The notes: generated from the letters alone by a model not told the origin. Numbered from the stretch's first letter, positions 45,208-53,961 are shown. The stretch: DNA of 64,000 nucleotides from an uncultured Desulfobacter sp. (GCF_963677125.1 NZ_OY781882.1:1496501-1560500); one strand, 5' to 3'. Translations and numbers: made by a program.

Positions 45208-45288
45208 CCTGCATCTAACCGTTTCATTTCATCTTGATCTTCATACATACGAATAGTCCTTTTTTTAGTTTCGTATCGCCAACCTGAT

Positions 45289-45302
45289 TTGATGTGCATC
45301 AG
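45289..45302. promoter_or_regulatory. FNR/HcpR-like palindrome
   Basis: TTGATGTGCATCAG is one base from the FNR consensus TTGAT-N4-ATCAA, inside a wider palindrome CCTGAT..ATCAGG. It lies between the small membrane protein gene and the plus-strand genes leading to cydAB, though more than 500 bases from cydA. Confidence 0.35.
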
Positions 45303-45483
45303 GGGATTTCTTAAATCTTAATGTTTTACGCAAGAAGGAATAAACTCATTTAAAGGATATCCCGACTGCCAGTTGGATGGCAAGACAGAATTTGAGCGCC
45401 AATACTTTGATTGTCGACAGTAAAAGAATTGATCAAACTCCCATTGGTCCGACGAGTCCAACTGTCAGGCAACAACCGTTTTT

Positions 45484-45717
45484 ATGACAGGATTGTCTCA
45501 AACGACAGAAACAGTTTTGTTTCAATTAAAATACAGGCATGTTCAACATGGATCACGGTCTCAAAAAAATGATTTTCAAAGCCTTCTGACTTCACTTGAA
45601 AATCCGAAAACATTCCGGTATGCTGACAAAAAAATTCAAACCGATCTTCAATATCAATTCAATACAAGTGGAAAACTGGCATGTTACTTGCTCAATGCCA
45701 TAAACAATAACGAATAG
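45484..45717 (+). CDS. Doubtful 77-residue open frame
   Basis: The frame gives a soluble, unrecognised peptide (TVLFQLKYRHVQHGSRSQ and so on). No ribosome binding site precedes the ATG. It points toward cydA on the same strand, but chance is a fair explanation. Confidence 0.25.
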   Translation: MTGLSQTTETVLFQLKYRHVQHGSRSQKNDFQSLLTSLENPKTFRYADKKIQTDLQYQFNTSGKLACYLLNAINNNE

Positions 45718-45746
45718 AGACAAGTTAAAATTTAAAGGAGCAAGCA

Positions 45747-45806
45747 ATGGAAAATAAAATTTTAGATGTAACAACCCTTACAATAACCTTTTTAATCAAC
45801 TTCTAA
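45747..45806 (+). CDS. 19-residue open frame before cydA
   Basis: ATG at 45747 follows AAAGGAG by seven bases, an excellent site, and reads MENKILDVTTLTITFLINF before TAA, 13 bases before cydA. It could be a small membrane-associated subunit, a leader peptide for translational coupling, or chance. It is too short for homology judgement. Confidence 0.45.
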   Translation: MENKILDVTTLTITFLINF

Positions 45807-45819
45807 CCTGGAGGAATTT

Positions 45820-47130
45820 ATGGATCCGGTTTTTCTGTCCAGACTGCAGTTTGCAGCAGCAACCATGTTCCATTTTCTTTTTGTTCCATTGACCCTGGGG
45901 CTGTCTATCTTGATCGCATACATGGAGACCAAGTATGCCTGGTCAGGGGACAAAAACTACCTAAGGATGACAAAATTCTGGGGCAAATTATTTTTGATTA
46001 ACTTTGCCTTGGGCGTTGTCACCGGCATCACGCTGGAATTTCAGTTCGGCACCAACTGGTCCCGGTACAGCGAGTATGTGGGGGATGTATTTGGTTCCAT
46101 TCTGGCCATTGAGGCATCGGCGGCCTTTTTCCTTGAGTCCACCTTCATAGGGGTCTGGATTTTCGGCTGGAAAAAGCTTTCAGCTAAGGCCCATGCCATT
46201 GTTATGTGGTTGGTGGCATTCGCCGGAAATTTCAGCGCTGTCTGGATTCTCATTGCCAACGGGTTTATGCAACATCCCGTGGGGTATGATATCAGAAACG
46301 GACGTGCCGAACTCACCGATTTTCTGGCTGTCATCACCAACAAGCACGGGCTTTTGGAAATTATCCACGTGGTACCCGCATCCCTGCTTTTGGGCTCCTT
46401 TTTTGTTATGGGCATCTCTGCCTACCATCTGTTGAAAAAACAGCACACTGAAGTCTTCTTAAAATCTTTCAGAATCGCGCTGGTGGTGGGCCTTGTCAGC
46501 TCGCTGGTATTAGGGTTGACCGGAGATATGCACGGCGTCAATGTTTCCAAAACCCAGCCTGCCAAGCTGGCAGCCATGGAATCCCATTGGGAAACCACTG
46601 CCCAGGCCCCCATTGTATTGTTTGCCATTCCCGATGAGACACAAGAAAAAAACAAAATCGAAATCGGCTCCATTCCGGGCATATTAAGTTTCCTTGGATT
46701 TCATGATTTTAATGCAGAGGTTGTCGGTTTACGCGACATTCCCAAAGAGGATCGTCCGCCGGTACTGCCGACATTTGTCGGCTTTAGAACCATGGTAGGA
46801 CTTGGCACCCTGTTTATTCTTCTGATGATATACGGCTGGTTCCGACGCGACAAACTGCTGGAGAGCCGCAATTTCCTAAGAATCATGATGTTATCCATTC
46901 CTTTGCCATATATCGCCATGGAAATGGGATGGGTGGTTTCTGAAGTGGGACGCCAGCCATGGATTGTTTACAATCTGATGCGCACAGCAGATGCGGCTTC
47001 CCCTATTGCCGGCACCCAGGTAATGGTTTCACTTACGGCTTTCATCCTGGTCTATGGCCTGCTTGGGGCTGTTGGCTTCTACCTGATTGCCAAATCCGTT
47101 AAAGAAGGCCCTGAGGCCGCTACAGCATAA
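45820..47130 (+). CDS. cydA: Cytochrome bd oxidase subunit I
   Basis: A 436-residue heme-bearing subunit of the quinol oxidase that reduces oxygen to water without pumping protons. It has FAAATMFHFLFVPLTLG with the heme b595 His, the LEIIHVVP segment, the Q-loop and GRQPW (in VSEVGRQPWIV). The length and short Q-loop place it in the CydA group without the long insertion of E. coli. The start is behind GGAGG. In a strict anaerobe it serves oxygen removal. Confidence 0.95.
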   Translation: MDPVFLSRLQFAAATMFHFLFVPLTLGLSILIAYMETKYAWSGDKNYLRMTKFWGKLFLINFALGVVTGITLEFQFGTNWSRYSEYVGDVFGSILAIEASAAFFLESTFIGVWIFGWKKLSAKAHAIVMWLVAFAGNFSAVWILIANGFMQHPVGYDIRNGRAELTDFLAVITNKHGLLEIIHVVPASLLLGSFFVMGISAYHLLKKQHTEVFLKSFRIALVVGLVSSLVLGLTGDMHGVNVSKTQPAKLAAMESHWETTAQAPIVLFAIPDETQEKNKIEIGSIPGILSFLGFHDFNAEVVGLRDIPKEDRPPVLPTFVGFRTMVGLGTLFILLMIYGWFRRDKLLESRNFLRIMMLSIPLPYIAMEMGWVVSEVGRQPWIVYNLMRTADAASPIAGTQVMVSLTAFILVYGLLGAVGFYLIAKSVKEGPEAATA

Positions 47131-47144
47131 GGAGGATAGATTAA

Positions 47145-48173
47145 ATGGATCTTCAAACAATATGGTTTTTTCTATGGGGACTTCTTTGGGCGGTTTTTTT
47201 CCTGACCGACGGATTTGATTTCGGCATCGGCATTCTCTATCCCTTTGCCGGCAAAACCGACCGGGACAAACGGGTCATGCTTAATGCCAAAGGCCCCTTG
47301 TGGGACGGTAACGAAGTATGGCTTATTACGGCTGGCGGCGTAACCTTTGCCGCATTCCCCAAAGTTTACGCGACCATGTTTTCATCCCTTTACACCCCGC
47401 TGCTGCTCATATTATTTGCATTGATCTTCAGGGGTGTTGCCCTTCATTTCAGGGGCAAAATTGAAAGCCCAGCATGGAAAAAGATATGGGATACCCTTAT
47501 TTTTCTGGGCTCTTTTTTCCCGGCGCTCTTGTTCGGGGTGGCATTTGCCAATATCTTTGCAGGCATTCCCTTTGACGACCAGGGACTTTACCACGGCAAC
47601 ACATTAAAGCTGCTTAATCCCTACGGCCTTTTAGGCGGCGTATTATTTGTCCTGCTGTTCATGCTTCATGGGGCCAACTGGATGACCATCAAGGCCACGG
47701 GAGAACTTCAGGAACGCTTTGCAACAATAGCGGCCAAAATATGGATGGTACTTGTGCCTGTGGCCGTAGTTTTTCTCATCGCCTCATATTTTGCCACGAA
47801 CCTTTATGCCAATTACATCAAGTCACCGGCCCTATTCTTAGTAATATTTGTGGCTGTGGCAGCATTGCTTTGTGCCCGGTACTTTACTGCCCAAAAGGCT
47901 TGGTTCAGCGCCTGGTTTGCATCTGCCCTAACCATTATGGGATGCACTTTTTTCGGCGTCTGTGGTCTGTTTCCGACGTTGTTTCCTTCCAGTATGGACC
48001 CGACCTGGAGCCTGACTGCATTTAATGCATCTTCAAGCCCCCTTACCCTTAAAATCATGCTCGGCGTGGTGGCAATTTTTATTCCCCTCGTCATTGCATA
48101 TCAGACCTGGTCCTATTATTTGTTCAAGGACCCTGTTTCTGACGAAGATCTGGACATGGACGAGGCATATTAA
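47145..48173 (+). CDS. cydB: Cytochrome bd oxidase subunit II
   Basis: A 342-residue membrane subunit with the family start FFLWGLLWAVFFLTDGFDFG and NAKGPLWDGNEVWLITAGG near 60. It pairs with CydA, from which it is separated by 14 bases behind AAGGAGG. No cydX or cydDC was seen nearby. Rubredoxin genes follow directly, suggesting a shared oxygen-defence operon. Confidence 0.95.
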   Translation: MDLQTIWFFLWGLLWAVFFLTDGFDFGIGILYPFAGKTDRDKRVMLNAKGPLWDGNEVWLITAGGVTFAAFPKVYATMFSSLYTPLLLILFALIFRGVALHFRGKIESPAWKKIWDTLIFLGSFFPALLFGVAFANIFAGIPFDDQGLYHGNTLKLLNPYGLLGGVLFVLLFMLHGANWMTIKATGELQERFATIAAKIWMVLVPVAVVFLIASYFATNLYANYIKSPALFLVIFVAVAALLCARYFTAQKAWFSAWFASALTIMGCTFFGVCGLFPTLFPSSMDPTWSLTAFNASSSPLTLKIMLGVVAIFIPLVIAYQTWSYYLFKDPVSDEDLDMDEAY

Positions 48174-48254
48174 GTATAATATTCATTTTGCAGGTTTAAT
48201 ATTGGATTAAGCTTGTATTTATAAACCGACAAAAGTAAATAAGGAGAAAAAAAT

Positions 48255-48413
48255 ATGGACAAATATGTATGCGGCCCCTGTGGTTATGTATATGATCCGG
48301 CAGAAGGCGATGCAGACGGCGGTATTGATCCCGGCACAGCGTTTGAAGATCTTCCCGAAGATTGGGTCTGTCCCGTGTGTGGCGCAGCCAAAGATGAATT
48401 TGAAAAAGAATAA
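48255..48413 (+). CDS. Rubredoxin
   Basis: A 52-residue canonical rubredoxin missed by length cut-offs. The two CxxC knuckles are VCGPCGYVYDP (Cys6, Cys9) and VCPVCGAAK (Cys39, Cys42), holding one iron. AAGGAG lies before the start. It carries electrons in reduction of oxygen or superoxide, with desulfoferrodoxin or the bd oxidase region as likely context. Confidence 0.95.
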   Translation: MDKYVCGPCGYVYDPAEGDADGGIDPGTAFEDLPEDWVCPVCGAAKDEFEKE

Positions 48414-48426
48414 TTAACGCCCTGCC

Positions 48427-48458
48427 CCGGACGTGTTTTAAATCTTAAACACGTCCGG
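48427..48458. terminator. Perfect 12-bp hairpin after rubredoxin
   Basis: CCGGACGTGTTT (48427-48438) and AAACACGTCCGG (48447-48458) pair over eight bases. It is not followed by a T-run; it may stabilise the upstream message. Confidence 0.55.
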
Positions 48459-48476
48459 ACATTGCGTAAATCATTC

Positions 48477-48513
48477 AACGCCGGTTGCAATTTATTGACA
48501 ACCGGCGTTTTTG
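48477..48513 (+). terminator. Intrinsic terminator between the two rubredoxin genes
   Basis: AACGCCGGTTG (48477-48487) and CAACCGGCGTT (48499-48509) pair, followed by T-rich sequence. It separates the canonical rubredoxin from the variant, so the second gene may be expressed by readthrough. Confidence 0.75.
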
Positions 48514-48531
48514 TAATTTAAAGGGGGAATT

Positions 48532-48753
48532 ATGGATAGATATGAATGCGGCCCCAACGGCTACATATATGACGATGCGCCGGGATGTGATGGAAGCCCG
48601 GGAGGATCCCGCCCATGTGACTACGTGTATGACCCGGCACAAGGCGATCCGGACAGTGGCATTGCCCCCGGCACAGCCTTTGAAGATCTTCCTGAAAACT
48701 GGAACTGCCCTGTATGCGGTGAACCCAAATGCGAATTTAGAAAAAAAGGGTAA
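48532..48753 (+). CDS. Variant rubredoxin with stretched first metal knuckle
   Basis: A 73-residue protein similar to its neighbour at the C-terminus (GTAFEDLPENWNCPVCGEPK, Cys59 and Cys62). The N-terminal knuckle is altered: Cys6 is kept, the partner position is Asn9 (CGPN), and about 20 extra residues, including Cys19, lead to Cys29 in PCDYVYDP, which aligns with the second knuckle Cys. The insertion looks like a partial duplication of the GYIYDD/DYVYDP segment. Iron may still bind through Cys6 or Cys19 with Cys29. A strong AAAGGGGG site precedes it. Function unknown. Confidence 0.85.
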   Translation: MDRYECGPNGYIYDDAPGCDGSPGGSRPCDYVYDPAQGDPDSGIAPGTAFEDLPENWNCPVCGEPKCEFRKKG

Positions 48754-48760
48754 CACCCTG

Positions 48761-48782
48761 CCCGGACCTGTTTGGGTCCGGG
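48761..48782. terminator. Hairpin after the variant rubredoxin
   Basis: CCCGGACC (48761-48768) and GGTCCGGG (48775-48782) pair over a six-base loop, just after the stop codon. The following bases are not T-rich. Confidence 0.5.
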
Positions 48783-48856
48783 AACAAAGCAATCGAGTTC
48801 AACGCCAATTCCTGGTTAATGAGCGTACCAATAAATGTCAGATCAACCATAGGCCG

Positions 48857-49849
48857 TTATTCGATCTTTTTTCCTGCGGTCTGTGTGATCCGTTCAACCA
48901 CCCATTGGGCCAGTGCCTTTTGGTTTACCCGCTTGATCTCCTTGCGAATCAGGGAAATATCCAGTTCAGCCCGGGCCATGGTTTTATGTCCCCCGGCAGA
49001 TCCGAATTTGGAAAAGGCCTCCTGGGCTGTCTTTCCGGCGCCTTTGCGCAGACCATCATTGCGAAGGATTACAATCAATCGTTTATCCACCACGCCGGAT
49101 ACCACGCTCCAGTTCACCCCGGCAATGGAGAGAAAAAAATCAGCAGCCACCACCAGTTCATCGGGCTTGGAAATGATTCCAGCATGATAAAAAGCCCGGT
49201 TGTCCCGTATGGTTCTTTTTTTTATAGCGTTTCCTAAAAAATCCAAATCTGATTCCGTCATATAGGCCCGCTCAACCTTGGTGACAATATTCATATTCGC
49301 ATATTTGTACAAAAACTGAAAAGCTCTGATATCCCTGGAAGAGGCTTGGCGGGTAAAATTGGCTGTATCCGTTTTTATCCCCAGCATCAAGGCGGAGGCA
49401 AGTTTTGCAGAGGGTTTTACATTCAGGCTGCGCATATATTCGCTAAGCATTGTGGAACAGGCCCCGTAATCGGGCCGGATATCTACAAAAACACCATCAG
49501 TACAGGATAATGGATGGTGATCAATGATGGCATCATATTCAATACCTGAAAAATTCTCATTATGGTCGGGCTGGGAATCAACCACCACAAATTTATTAAA
49601 CAAAGCTTTGTCCACATCTGTCAGGGGAACGATGCCGGCTTCGGTATACTCAATCATGGCCAGATTGTCAGGCCGGGTAATTTTATTAAAATAGGTAATC
49701 ACAACCTCACTGACCCGGCGCCATAAAATGCGTTTTACAGCCATGGCAGATGCAATGGCATCAGGGTCCGCATTGATGATTACAAGCACCTTGGCGGTTC
49801 CTGAAAAATGGGACAGAAATTGTTTAACTTTTTCCCGGTTACTGGTCAT
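48857..49849 (-). CDS. DHH-family phosphoesterase (NrnA-like)
   Basis: A 330-residue protein with NADPDAIAS (first metal motif), VVVDSQPDH, IIDHHP (the DHH motif) and the C-terminal DHHA1 motif FGSAGGHKTMA. Such proteins degrade very short RNAs, pAp or cyclic dinucleotides. It overlaps the upstream membrane-protein gene by 11 bases, so it is last in a three-gene operon. Confidence 0.87.
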   Translation of the reverse strand: MTSNREKVKQFLSHFSGTAKVLVIINADPDAIASAMAVKRILWRRVSEVVITYFNKITRPDNLAMIEYTEAGIVPLTDVDKALFNKFVVVDSQPDHNENFSGIEYDAIIDHHPLSCTDGVFVDIRPDYGACSTMLSEYMRSLNVKPSAKLASALMLGIKTDTANFTRQASSRDIRAFQFLYKYANMNIVTKVERAYMTESDLDFLGNAIKKRTIRDNRAFYHAGIISKPDELVVAADFFLSIAGVNWSVVSGVVDKRLIVILRNDGLRKGAGKTAQEAFSKFGSAGGHKTMARAELDISLIRKEIKRVNQKALAQWVVERITQTAGKKIE

Positions 49850-50942
49850 AACTAATTTGTCCGTTTCCTGAAAAAAACAGGGTCAAGGTAATAAACGCAT
49901 AACCTGCAATGGCCAGTATCGCAAACCATCCCTGAAAAACACCCAGGGGGGCCAACACCAATGCTGTAAGCCAGTGTACCATGATCACGGTGGTTGAGTG
50001 AAGCCTGATGGGAAAATCGTCAAACCGGCAGATCACTGCCAGACCGCACAAGTTCCAGCCGTAAAGGGAGGCAAACACATGGATGTGAAGCAGCCACTTG
50101 GTTTTCAACGGATCATATCCATCCTGCATCTGTAAACAAATATAGGCAATGCCCGTCACTGCCGTAACAATGAGAAATCCAATGCCGGAGGTTAAAAATT
50201 TTTTTTGCTGCATGCTGTCCGCAAACGTGTAATAGAGCATGAACACCATGACCACGGCTGTGAACAATGCTGCGGTCACAAAAATCTGGGGCAAAAATTT
50301 TCCAAATAAAATGAAAATAAAAAATACGATGACCCCCACCGTGATGGTCCAGAAGCATAATTCCATGATGGATTTGCTTTTGGGACCTTCGATCTTTTTT
50401 AACATATTAAAAACAAGAGAGAGGGTAACCAGAGACAAGGGAAATGAATACCCTAGAAAAAAGGTGTCCAGGGTCAATTTCTCCATATGCACCCAATGGG
50501 TATATTCGTTGTTGATGATCACTACAGACGCCATGGCAATGCCGATGGACAGGCACCATAGAGAGGCCTGGTGAAATTTTTCAGACACCGACACCCCGGG
50601 AAGAAAAAATTGATAAGGCACAATGGAAAATTTGTTGATGCGTATTTTTTCCACCAACGCCCAGAGTACCACGGAAACCGCTAAGGTCAGCGGATACCAC
50701 TTGAGAAATGCACTAAATGCATAGACCAGGGAAAGCACAAAAAACAACTTCACATGGTTGGATACTTTGATCTGCCGTTCAGTGTAATACAAAAGAATCG
50801 TGCCGCCGGAACACAAATTAAATAAAAATATGTGCAGGCGCTCAAAACTCAAATCATCCACAGGGAAATAGATATCCGTATATCCCAGCCCTAAAGCCAA
50901 TATCATTAAAGAGGAGAATAAAGCCTTTAATCGAATCGTCAT
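49839..50942 (-). CDS. Polytopic membrane protein of unknown function
   Basis: A 367-residue protein with about ten transmembrane helices and few charged loops. I do not recognise the family. Late helices contain HIHVFASLYGWNLCGLAVI and VHWLTALVLAPLGVFQGWF, with His residues in the membrane, which might bind heme or metal. It overlaps the upstream epimerase-like gene by four bases and the downstream DHH gene by 11, so all three are coupled. Confidence 0.78.
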   Translation of the reverse strand: MTIRLKALFSSLMILALGLGYTDIYFPVDDLSFERLHIFLFNLCSGGTILLYYTERQIKVSNHVKLFFVLSLVYAFSAFLKWYPLTLAVSVVLWALVEKIRINKFSIVPYQFFLPGVSVSEKFHQASLWCLSIGIAMASVVIINNEYTHWVHMEKLTLDTFFLGYSFPLSLVTLSLVFNMLKKIEGPKSKSIMELCFWTITVGVIVFFIFILFGKFLPQIFVTAALFTAVVMVFMLYYTFADSMQQKKFLTSGIGFLIVTAVTGIAYICLQMQDGYDPLKTKWLLHIHVFASLYGWNLCGLAVICRFDDFPIRLHSTTVIMVHWLTALVLAPLGVFQGWFAILAIAGYAFITLTLFFSGNGQISYDQ

Positions 50943-52360
50943 TTACATTTCTCCATCTGTTTTTTTACGGCAACCCTGCCCAGCACATGTCCCAAGGCCA
51001 TTCCCAATTTGGGATGGACAAATTTATAGCCGCTTTTAATTAATTTTTCAGGCATGACCCTGGCTGAAGCCAGCAAGGTTTCCTTTCCCATCTCCCCCCA
51101 AAGCGCCAACACAACTGCTTTTGGCAGAACAAAGGGTGCACGGCGCCCCAGTATCCCGGCCAGGGTATGCGTAAATTCTCTATTAGTCACAGGTTCCGGT
51201 GCCGTAAGATTTACCGGACCACGGATCTCTTTGTTTCCAAGGATATGAAGAATACCGCCCAACACATCTTCCATGCCGATCCAGCTCATGTACTGTTTAC
51301 CATCGGCCAGCCGGGTGCCAAGCCCCATTAAAAAAGGCTGCAACATACGTTCCAACGCCCCGCCGGCCGGGGTCAGCACCACACCGATTCGCAGTTGTAC
51401 TGTACGGATACCGGCATCCATGGCACCCAAAGAAGCCGCTTCCCACTGACGACAAACCCGGGAGATAAAGCAATCGCTCCCTTCACTTTCCTCTGTTAGC
51501 CTGCTTTGTCCACCATCACCATAAACCCCAATGGCAGAGGCAGAAACAAAGGTGGACGGTGGATGGGGCATTTGTTTCATCTTTTCCACAAGCACCCGTG
51601 TAGAAATAACCCGTGAATTGAGAATTTTGGCACGCTGACTAAAAGTCCATTTCCCTTTGGAAATATCCACTCCGTTCAAATTAATCACCGCATCAACAGG
51701 CCCAATAGCATCCATATCTAAAACATTGCTGTAAGGATCCCAGAAGTGCACATTTTGTGATTGTTTATTTAAATCACAAACCGAAGAATCACGCACCAGA
51801 CAGATTACTTCATGACCACAGGTCTTTAAAAAAGAGACCAGAGTTTTTCCAATGGCGCCGGACCCGCCTGAGATCAAAATCCGCTGTTTTTGTATTTTAC
51901 CCACCCGGTTCTCCATATCATATTTGAGCACCTGATGCCGATAGAAAAACATGCGCGATAGTTCTCTTTTGGCGTATCCGTAAAAAGGGAGGCTGAAAAT
52001 GCCGAAGGGGAGACTAAACTTGACCTGATCTTCCATAACGGTTATATCCGGTGAACGCTCATGAAACAGATGAGAGTGCTCCCAATGGGCAAAAGGGCCT
52101 TTAATTTGACAGTCCCGAAACATTGCGTTTTTTTTGTAACCGATATGCCGGGCCTGCCATTTCATGGGAATTCCAAAAATCTTTATTTTGAATGTAACTT
52201 CAACGCCTTTATCAATGCCCCTGCCCTTTCTTGCCACCAGTGACAACGGTGCCCATGGCGGCGTAAGCCGATTGATGGCACCATCTTTTTCATGCCAGGC
52301 AAAGACAGCTGATACAGGGGCATGAATTGGGCTTTTTTGAATAAATATTTTTTTTATCAT
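50939..52360 (-). CDS. SRPBCC-TIGR01777 epimerase-like fusion
   Basis: A 473-residue protein starting at 52360 behind GAGGA. Residues 1-~150 look like an SRPBCC/START-type ligand-binding domain (INRLTPPWAPLSLV, FHERSPDITVMEDQVKFSLP). From ~155 it is an NAD-binding SDR of the TIGR01777/YfcH type: ILISGGSGAIGKTLV, AVINLNGVDIS, SASAIGVYGDGG and LRIGVVLTPAGGAL. Function of the family is unclear. It is not OleD by sequence pattern. Confidence 0.85.
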   Translation of the reverse strand: MIKKIFIQKSPIHAPVSAVFAWHEKDGAINRLTPPWAPLSLVARKGRGIDKGVEVTFKIKIFGIPMKWQARHIGYKKNAMFRDCQIKGPFAHWEHSHLFHERSPDITVMEDQVKFSLPFGIFSLPFYGYAKRELSRMFFYRHQVLKYDMENRVGKIQKQRILISGGSGAIGKTLVSFLKTCGHEVICLVRDSSVCDLNKQSQNVHFWDPYSNVLDMDAIGPVDAVINLNGVDISKGKWTFSQRAKILNSRVISTRVLVEKMKQMPHPPSTFVSASAIGVYGDGGQSRLTEESEGSDCFISRVCRQWEAASLGAMDAGIRTVQLRIGVVLTPAGGALERMLQPFLMGLGTRLADGKQYMSWIGMEDVLGGILHILGNKEIRGPVNLTAPEPVTNREFTHTLAGILGRRAPFVLPKAVVLALWGEMGKETLLASARVMPEKLIKSGYKFVHPKLGMALGHVLGRVAVKKQMEKCK

Positions 52361-52581
52361 AAAATCTAAATCCTCAATTGGGCAGATTTGTGCAGCAATG
52401 CCGAAGGTGGGTGACTTTTTGTTCAAACACCAAATAATTTTTAAGATTCATAATATAGTAATACCCTGCAAGTTAAAATCATTTTCTCGAAAGGACAAAG
52501 GGAGGGGCAGTAGATGCAAAAAATGATACCCGTGAACAAATTTTGCCGACATGTAAAAAAAAATGACAGGTACCAAACAAA

Positions 52582-52617
52582 CGACCCGCGGTCTTTGAGA
52601 TAAAGACAGCGGGTCTT
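52582..52617. terminator. Terminator hairpin below the desulfoferrodoxin gene
   Basis: GACCCGC and GCGGGTC arms with inner GTCTTT/AAAGAC (52582-52614) form an imperfect stem followed on the plus strand by TTTT. It separates the desulfoferrodoxin gene from the epimerase operon. No gene is seen in 52361-52698. Confidence 0.65.
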
Positions 52618-52698
52618 TTAAATTCTGAAACACCAGCAGATCATGTACTCACAACTGCCGGTTCATACCAAAAATAATGTCTGATCCTACATGAAAAT

Positions 52699-53079
52699 TT
52701 AAGCTTTCCACAGCCCGTGAAGATTGCAATACGCCATGGCTTCAACTTTGTCTTCGTCACATTTAAAAACCGCTTCAGGCGCCGCATCCGGTTCAAGCAT
52801 CATACGCTGAACATATGCACCGTTACAGGATACAAGTTCAATCCATTCGATATAGTGTTCTTTTGTCATGGGATGAGCAACGCTGCCCACAGACACTTTG
52901 TAACCACCTTCAATTTTTTCAAGTACGGGAACATGTTTTTCTTTAGCGGCATCAACCGTATTGGCCACCAGGCGATCCATGGGTTTTCCGCAGCAGGTTG
53001 CCGGCGGTTGTTCACCATGGAGAACCTGAACAATGTTGCCGCATTTTTGACATTTATAAATTCCCATTTTTTCAGCCAT
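52699..53079 (-). CDS. dfx: Desulfoferrodoxin (two-iron superoxide reductase)
   Basis: A 126-residue protein reducing superoxide to peroxide. The N-terminal desulforedoxin site has Cys10, Cys13, Cys29 and Cys30; the catalytic iron centre has His49, His69, His75, Cys118 and His121 (KHVPV, VAHPMTKEHY, YCNLHGLW). The start at 53079 has AAAGGAG upstream. All ligands are present. Rubredoxin is the usual electron donor, and two rubredoxin genes lie 4 kb away. Confidence 0.95.
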   Translation of the reverse strand: MAEKMGIYKCQKCGNIVQVLHGEQPPATCCGKPMDRLVANTVDAAKEKHVPVLEKIEGGYKVSVGSVAHPMTKEHYIEWIELVSCNGAYVQRMMLEPDAAPEAVFKCDEDKVEAMAYCNLHGLWKA

Positions 53080-53148
53080 TGATAACACTCCTTTTGTTTA
53101 AAAAGTTTATGAAACGCTGTCTGTGAGAGCCAGTTTTTGACCCTGCCA

Positions 53149-53376
53149 TTAATATAGGTTGTAGACAGACTTTTCTACAGAGCGATCTGCTGCTTTTGCT
53201 TTGAGCATCTGCTCAAACATTTGCCCTGATAATTGTCTGCGGCCTTTGGTCGCCTCCCGGAACAACGAGGCAATTTGAAAATAAAATTCATTTTCAGACT
53301 TAATCGCACCATAAAAAGGAGCCCGTTTTTTTTCCGGTCGGCTTTCATTTCTTTGATGCGCAATCACTTTAGTCAT
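53149..53376 (-). CDS. Unrecognised 75-residue protein upstream of desulfoferrodoxin
   Basis: A small, basic protein (VIAHQRNESRPEKKRAPFYG, FREATKGRRQLSGQMFEQM). No family recognised. A strong AAAGGAGG lies eight bases before the ATG, which supports it as real. It is 69 bases upstream of desulfoferrodoxin on the same strand and probably shares its message. Confidence 0.65.
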   Translation of the reverse strand: MTKVIAHQRNESRPEKKRAPFYGAIKSENEFYFQIASLFREATKGRRQLSGQMFEQMLKAKAADRSVEKSVYNLY

Positions 53377-53864
53377 TTTTTTGCCTCCTTTGTTTAACCG
53401 GGTGGATCAAAAGCATCCAAACCCGATTGTTAATCTAATGCAGAAATTTTGCAAAAACAATACCATCATTTATTTATTTACGATTTTATACCAGCACAAC
53501 ACCTATAATTGCATTATTCGGGAGAATCAGTTACCAGGCTCGCCTCAAAAGGAAAGCGTTAACACACATATGTCTCATCAAGACGTATCGTTGACGATAC
53601 ATAAAACAACTGATTGTAATTAATTTTTCGTAAGTTTTTCGTTTGATCGTTATCTGAAGAATTTTCACGAATATAACAAGATACAAAAATAAAAAGCAAG
53701 AGAAAAAACACTTTTTTACATTCTTATAATGTCACACGGATCAAACATATTGCGAACAAGGGACGCCTTGTTCACGCCTGCGGTGACACGTATTACCTTA
53801 TTTTCTCAAATATTCATAAAGCGTTGCGAAACAATTATACCCCAGTAATTTGAAATATTGCACA
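53377..53864. promoter_or_regulatory. Divergent AT-rich regulatory region with GTATCGT palindrome
   Basis: This non-coding gap separates the desulfoferrodoxin pair (minus) from the glutaredoxin pair (plus). At 53585-53600 it holds a perfect palindrome GTATCGT-TG-ACGATAC, the size of a repressor operator. No gene was supported. Confidence 0.45.
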
Positions 53865-53894
53865 TTGACATTAACTTTTGTGCAGGCATAATAT
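53865..53894 (+). promoter_or_regulatory. Strong sigma-70 promoter of the glutaredoxin-FTR operon
   Basis: TTGACA (53865-53870) and TAATAT (53889-53894) with an 18-base spacer. The start of transcription would fall near 53901, about 60 bases before the gene. Confidence 0.7.
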
Positions 53895-53905
53895 ATGCTT
53901 TATTT

Positions 53906-53929
53906 TAACCGTGATGACCATGACGGTTA
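53906..53929. promoter_or_regulatory. Operator-like inverted repeat at the transcription start
   Basis: TAACCGT (53906-53912) and ACGGTTA (53923-53929) are perfect inverted arms 10 bases apart, centred just downstream of the predicted start site. A repressor bound there would block the glutaredoxin-FTR promoter. Confidence 0.5.
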
Positions 53930-53961
53930 GAAAATTGAAATATTTAAGGAGAAAAAGTTAA

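Noticed and set aside
50939..52360. The SDR-type gene as the missing OleD
   Set aside because: Its motifs fit the TIGR01777/YfcH family with an N-terminal SRPBCC-like domain, and it lies in an unrelated operon 35 kb away.
52448..52633. 61-residue minus-strand frame
   Set aside because: It runs through a terminator hairpin and has no ribosome site.
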